8,121 bases of DNA from Clostridiales bacterium (GTDB taxonomy: Bacteria > Bacillota > Clostridia > Lachnospirales > Lachnospiraceae): assembly GCA_021203285.1 (NCBI GenBank), contig JAJQBM010000132.1, positions 1 through 8,121 of the forward strand, written 5' to 3'. This document shows positions 5,743-8,121 of the stretch, piece after piece (position 1 is the first letter of the stretch; the number at the start of each line of letters is the position of its first letter). Made by a program: the position numbers and the translations under genes. Below the pieces are notes generated by a model. That model ran no database searches, was not told the origin of the DNA, and saw only the letters and a program-made list of their open reading frames with translations.

Positions 5743-6339
5743 ATGCAGGGAATCTCAATCAGACATATGAGAGATGAAGACATTCCCGCGGCGGCGGCTC
5801 TGGAGCGGACTGTTTTTTCCGAACCGTGGACGGAGAATGGTTTCATAACCGCCCTGAAACAGGAGAAAAACCTTTTTTTTGTGGCTGTTCCGGAGGAGAA
5901 AATGAATCAAAAAAATCGCAGGAACAAAGGCGCGCAGGATAACCCGTCAAAAACAGATGCCGACCGGATAAAAGAAGAGCCGGCCGGCACGATAGCCGGA
6001 TACTGCGGCATGTACACCGCGGTAGACGAGGAAGAGATCACCAACGTGGCGGTGGCGGAGGCTTTCCGGCAGCAGGGCGTGGGAGCCGCTCTGGTCGCAG
6101 CGGTAAAGGATGAGGCGCGCGAAACGGGCGTTCACCGGATTTTTCTTGAAGTGCGCGCGTCCAACACAATCGCGCAGACATTATATCTGCATGCTGGTTT
6201 TCAGTTCTGCGGAACCCGCAGAAATTTTTACCGGAACCCGACGGAGGACGCCCGGCTTATGTGCTGTGACTTGTGTGAAACGGCGGATGGGAATGTTTCG
6301 GAACGCACCGGAGATGGTGGAAAGGACGGAGATTTTTGA
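5743..6339 (+). CDS. rimI: RimI-type GNAT N-acetyltransferase with a charged insertion
   Basis: GNAT-fold acetyltransferase of the RimI family, which acetylates the N-terminal alanine of ribosomal protein S18 in E. coli; in Gram-positives the target is less certain. Visible features are the N-terminal IRHMRDEDIPAAAALE and FSEPWTENGF (25-34), the acetyl-CoA loop RQQGVG (109-114), LEVRASNTIAQTLYLHAGF (135-153), and FYRNPTEDARLM (162-173). The protein is 198 aa against about 150 for the family. The extra length comes from a lysine- and asparagine-rich insertion of about 30 residues (50-80) between two strands of the sheet, plus a glycine-rich, acidic C-terminal extension after residue 178. The core motifs are intact, so activity is expected. 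Its stop abuts the rnz start with no gap. The ribosome binding site is moderate (AGAAGG before the ATG). Confidence 0.9.
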   Translation: MQGISIRHMRDEDIPAAAALERTVFSEPWTENGFITALKQEKNLFFVAVPEEKMNQKNRRNKGAQDNPSKTDADRIKEEPAGTIAGYCGMYTAVDEEEITNVAVAEAFRQQGVGAALVAAVKDEARETGVHRIFLEVRASNTIAQTLYLHAGFQFCGTRRNFYRNPTEDARLMCCDLCETADGNVSERTGDGGKDGDF

Positions 6340-7251
6340 ATGTTAGATGTATGTTTGCTGGGGACGGGTGGTATGATGCCCCTGCCGTATCGGAAGCTGA
6401 CCGCGCTGATGACCCGGTTTAACGGAAGCAACCTTCTGATCGACTGCGGAGAGGGGACACAGGTGGCGATCCGGGAAAAGGGCTGGAGCTTTCATGATAT
6501 TGACGTGATCTGCTTTACCCATTTTCATGCGGACCATATCAGCGGCTTGCCGGGCACGCTGCTGACGATGGGAAACGCAGAGCGGACGCGCCCGCTTCTC
6601 ATGATCGGTCCGAAGGGACTGGAGCGGGTGGTGAATGCGCTTCGCGTGATCGCGCCGGAGCTTCCTTTTCCGATTGAATTTCATGAGCTCTCCCACAGGG
6701 AGGAGACCATCCGGGTCAACGGATACCGGATCCATGCGTTTCGTGTCCAGCACAATGTGACCTGCTACGGTTATTCGCTGGAGATTGAGCGGCAGGGAAG
6801 GTTTGATGTGGACCGTGCCAGAGAGGCGGAGATTCCTCAGAAATACTGGAGCCGTCTGCAGAAGGGCGAGGTGATAGAGGATGGAGACCGGACGCTGACG
6901 GCCGATATGGTGCTGGGGCCGCCCCGCCGGGGAATCAAGGTGACATACTGTACGGATACCCGGCCGACACAGCGGATTGAGGATTGTGCACGGGGGTCGG
7001 ATCTGTTTATCTGTGAGGGAATGTACGCGGAGAAGGATAAGGAAGCGAAGGCACGGCAGTACAAACATATGACGTTTGCCGAGGCGGCAAGGCTGGCGGC
7101 GGCAGCCGGTGTGTCGGAGCTGTGGCTGACCCATTTCAGTCCGTCCCTCTCGCACGGGGAAAATTATATGCGGGATGTGAAAAAGATTTTCCCGCGCGCG
7201 TCGCTCGGAACGGATGGACGTTCGGTGGAACTGGATTTTATTGATGAGTGA
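6340..7251 (+). CDS. rnz: Ribonuclease Z (tRNA 3' endonuclease)
   Basis: Zinc-dependent metallo-beta-lactamase-fold endonuclease that trims the 3' trailer of pre-tRNAs, mainly those without an encoded CCA. All expected metal ligands are visible: the HFHADH motif (61-66), H138 in [11 protein letters not shown]206 in YCTDTR, H243 in YKHMT and H265 in LTHFSP. The family-typical flexible arm region is present as a polar segment between residues 165 and 198, ending in a GPPRRG turn. At 303 aa the length fits the short bacterial form. The ATG directly follows the rimI stop (TGAATG), with GGAG eight bases upstream, which suggests coupled translation. Its place inside a t6A operon ties it to tRNA maturation. 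MBL-fold relatives exist, but the HMT and HFSP motifs make RNase Z the best call. Confidence 0.92.
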   Translation: MLDVCLLGTGGMMPLPYRKLTALMTRFNGSNLLIDCGEGTQVAIREKGWSFHDIDVICFTHFHADHISGLPGTLLTMGNAERTRPLLMIGPKGLERVVNALRVIAPELPFPIEFHELSHREETIRVNGYRIHAFRVQHNVTCYGYSLEIERQGRFDVDRAREAEIPQKYWSRLQKGEVIEDGDRTLTADMVLGPPRRGIKVTYCTDTRPTQRIEDCARGSDLFICEGMYAEKDKEAKARQYKHMTFAEAARLAAAAGVSELWLTHFSPSLSHGENYMRDVKKIFPRASLGTDGRSVELDFIDE

Positions 7252-7261
7252 GATATATATT

Positions 7262-8121
7262 ATGGAAGAAAAAGATATTCTGATCCTTGCGATTGAGAGC
7301 TCCTGCGACGAGACGGCCGCGGCAGTGGTGCGAAATGGCAGGGAGGTTTTGTCCAACGTGATTTCTTCCCAGATCGCGCTTCACACATTGTACGGGGGTG
7401 TGGTTCCGGAGATCGCATCGAGGAAACATATTGAAAAAATCAATCAGGTCATCGAGGAGGCACTGCGTCAGGCGGGCGTGACGCTGGATGATATTACCGC
7501 GGTGGCCGTCACCTACGGGCCGGGGCTGGTGTGCGCCCTGCTGGTGGGCGTTGCGGAGGCGAAGGCGATCAGCTATGCGAGAAAGCTTCCGCTGATCGGT
7601 GTCCATCATATTGAGGGGCATATCAGCGCCAACTACATTGAGAATCGGGATCTGGAACCGCCGTTTCTCTGTCTGGTTGTGTCGGGCGGCCATACCCATC
7701 TGGTGAATGTAGCGGATTACGGGCGCTATGAAATCCTCGGCCGGACCCGCGACGACGCGGCGGGGGAGGCTTTTGACAAGGTGGCGCGCGCGATCGGTCT
7801 TGGTTACCCCGGCGGCCCGAAGATCGAGAAGGCGGCCCGCGAGGGGAACGCCGAGGCAATCTTTTTCCCGCGGGCGAAAATCAGCGATAGTCCGTATGAT
7901 TTCAGCTTCAGCGGCGTGAAATCGGCGGTTCTGAATTATATCAATGGATGTAAGATGAAAAACATCCCCATCGTCCCGGTGGATATCGCGGCCTCCTTTC
8001 AGAAGGCAGTGGTGGATGTGCTGATTGATCATGCCATGAGGGCGGCGGAGGAGACCGGTGCGAAGAAGCTGGCTATCGCCGGCGGCGTCGCCTCCAACGG
8101 AGCGCTGCGGGAGGGGATGCG
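7262..8121 (+). CDS. tsaD: TsaD, catalytic subunit of t6A synthesis (3' end cut by window edge)
   Basis: ASKHA-fold threonylcarbamoyltransferase (Gcp/YgjD/Kae1 family) that transfers threonylcarbamoyl from TC-AMP to A37 of tRNA. About 286 residues are visible of the usual 335-345. Seen in order are [15 protein letters not shown] (9-23), [13 protein letters not shown] (44-56), GPGL (86-89), the iron/zinc ligands H116 and H120 in [14 protein letters not shown], a [19 protein letters not shown] stretch, [10 protein letters not shown] and the nucleotide-binding [11 protein letters not shown] near the cut. The last metal-ligand aspartate lies beyond the edge. The ATG at 7262 gives the expected short lead into the first motif, but its ribosome binding site is weak. 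An in-frame ATG at 7244, overlapping the rnz stop, would add six residues. Residue 91 is Cys where the family usually has Gly (GLVCALL). Confidence 0.95.
   Translation, partial: MEEKDILILAIESSCDETAAAVVRNGREVLSNVISSQIALHTLYGGVVPEIASRKHIEKINQVIEEALRQAGVTLDDITAVAVTYGPGLVCALLVGVAEAKAISYARKLPLIGVHHIEGHISANYIENRDLEPPFLCLVVSGGHTHLVNVADYGRYEILGRTRDDAAGEAFDKVARAIGLGYPGGPKIEKAAREGNAEAIFFPRAKISDSPYDFSFSGVKSAVLNYINGCKMKNIPIVPVDIAASFQKAVVDVLIDHAMRAAEETGAKKLAIAGGVASNGALREGM

Noticed and set aside
6343..7356. 337-aa open frame on the minus strand
   Set aside because: Antisense to rnz and the start of tsaD, with no recognisable domain; a shadow of the real genes.
7238..8032. Long 264-aa open frame on the minus strand
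   Set aside because: Fully antisense to tsaD, whose motifs are unmistakable. The antisense translation is His/Arg-rich without domains, as expected for a shadow in GC-rich coding DNA.
1..8121. CRISPR array, insertion sequence, prophage, tRNA or rRNA genes
   Set aside because: No regularly spaced repeats, transposase or integrase coding, terminal repeats, or tRNA/rRNA-like sequence were found on either strand.

Overview
The window looks like chromosomal DNA from a Gram-positive anaerobe of the Clostridia, most likely Lachnospiraceae-like. This is inferred from the protein families, strong AGGAGG-type ribosome binding sites, moderately GC-rich codon use and the tsaE-tsaB-rimI-tsaD gene order. 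No mobile elements, CRISPR arrays, rRNA or tRNA genes were seen.

Left part (1-2306). A MATE-family multidrug/cation exporter (+) enters from the left edge and lacks only its first few residues. It ends 12 nt from the 3' end of a convergent 62-residue protein of unknown function (-). Upstream of that small gene on the same strand is a 232-residue protein resembling trigger factor but with neither the ribosome-docking N-terminal domain nor the FKBP prolyl-isomerase domain. A 12-bp perfect hairpin flanked by A and T tracts lies between these two minus-strand genes. It looks like a bidirectional terminator, and one arm contains the small gene's Shine-Dalgarno sequence.

Middle part (2307-4585). 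A divergent intergenic region carries a good minus-strand promoter for the trigger-factor-like gene. It is followed by a plus-strand NYN (PIN-like) putative RNase gene. An in-frame TAG separates the nuclease from an intact OST-HTH (LOTUS) RNA-binding domain in the same frame. Convergent to it is an AEC-family transporter (-). Between the transporter and the next operon are two well-formed divergent promoters.

Right part (4586-8121). A tightly packed plus-strand operon reads tsaE, tsaB, rimI, rnz, tsaD (cut by the right edge). TsaE, TsaB and TsaD are three of the four bacterial proteins that make N6-threonylcarbamoyladenosine (t6A37) on ANN-decoding tRNAs, and RNase Z processes tRNA 3' ends. 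The operon is therefore mostly tRNA maturation, with RimI as the usual N-acetyltransferase companion. TsaC/YwlC, which makes the threonylcarbamoyl-AMP intermediate, is not in the window.

Most of the content is ordinary housekeeping. The parts that deserve a second look are the stop-split NYN/OST-HTH gene, the reduced trigger factor, and the terminator hairpin that overlaps the small gene's translation start.
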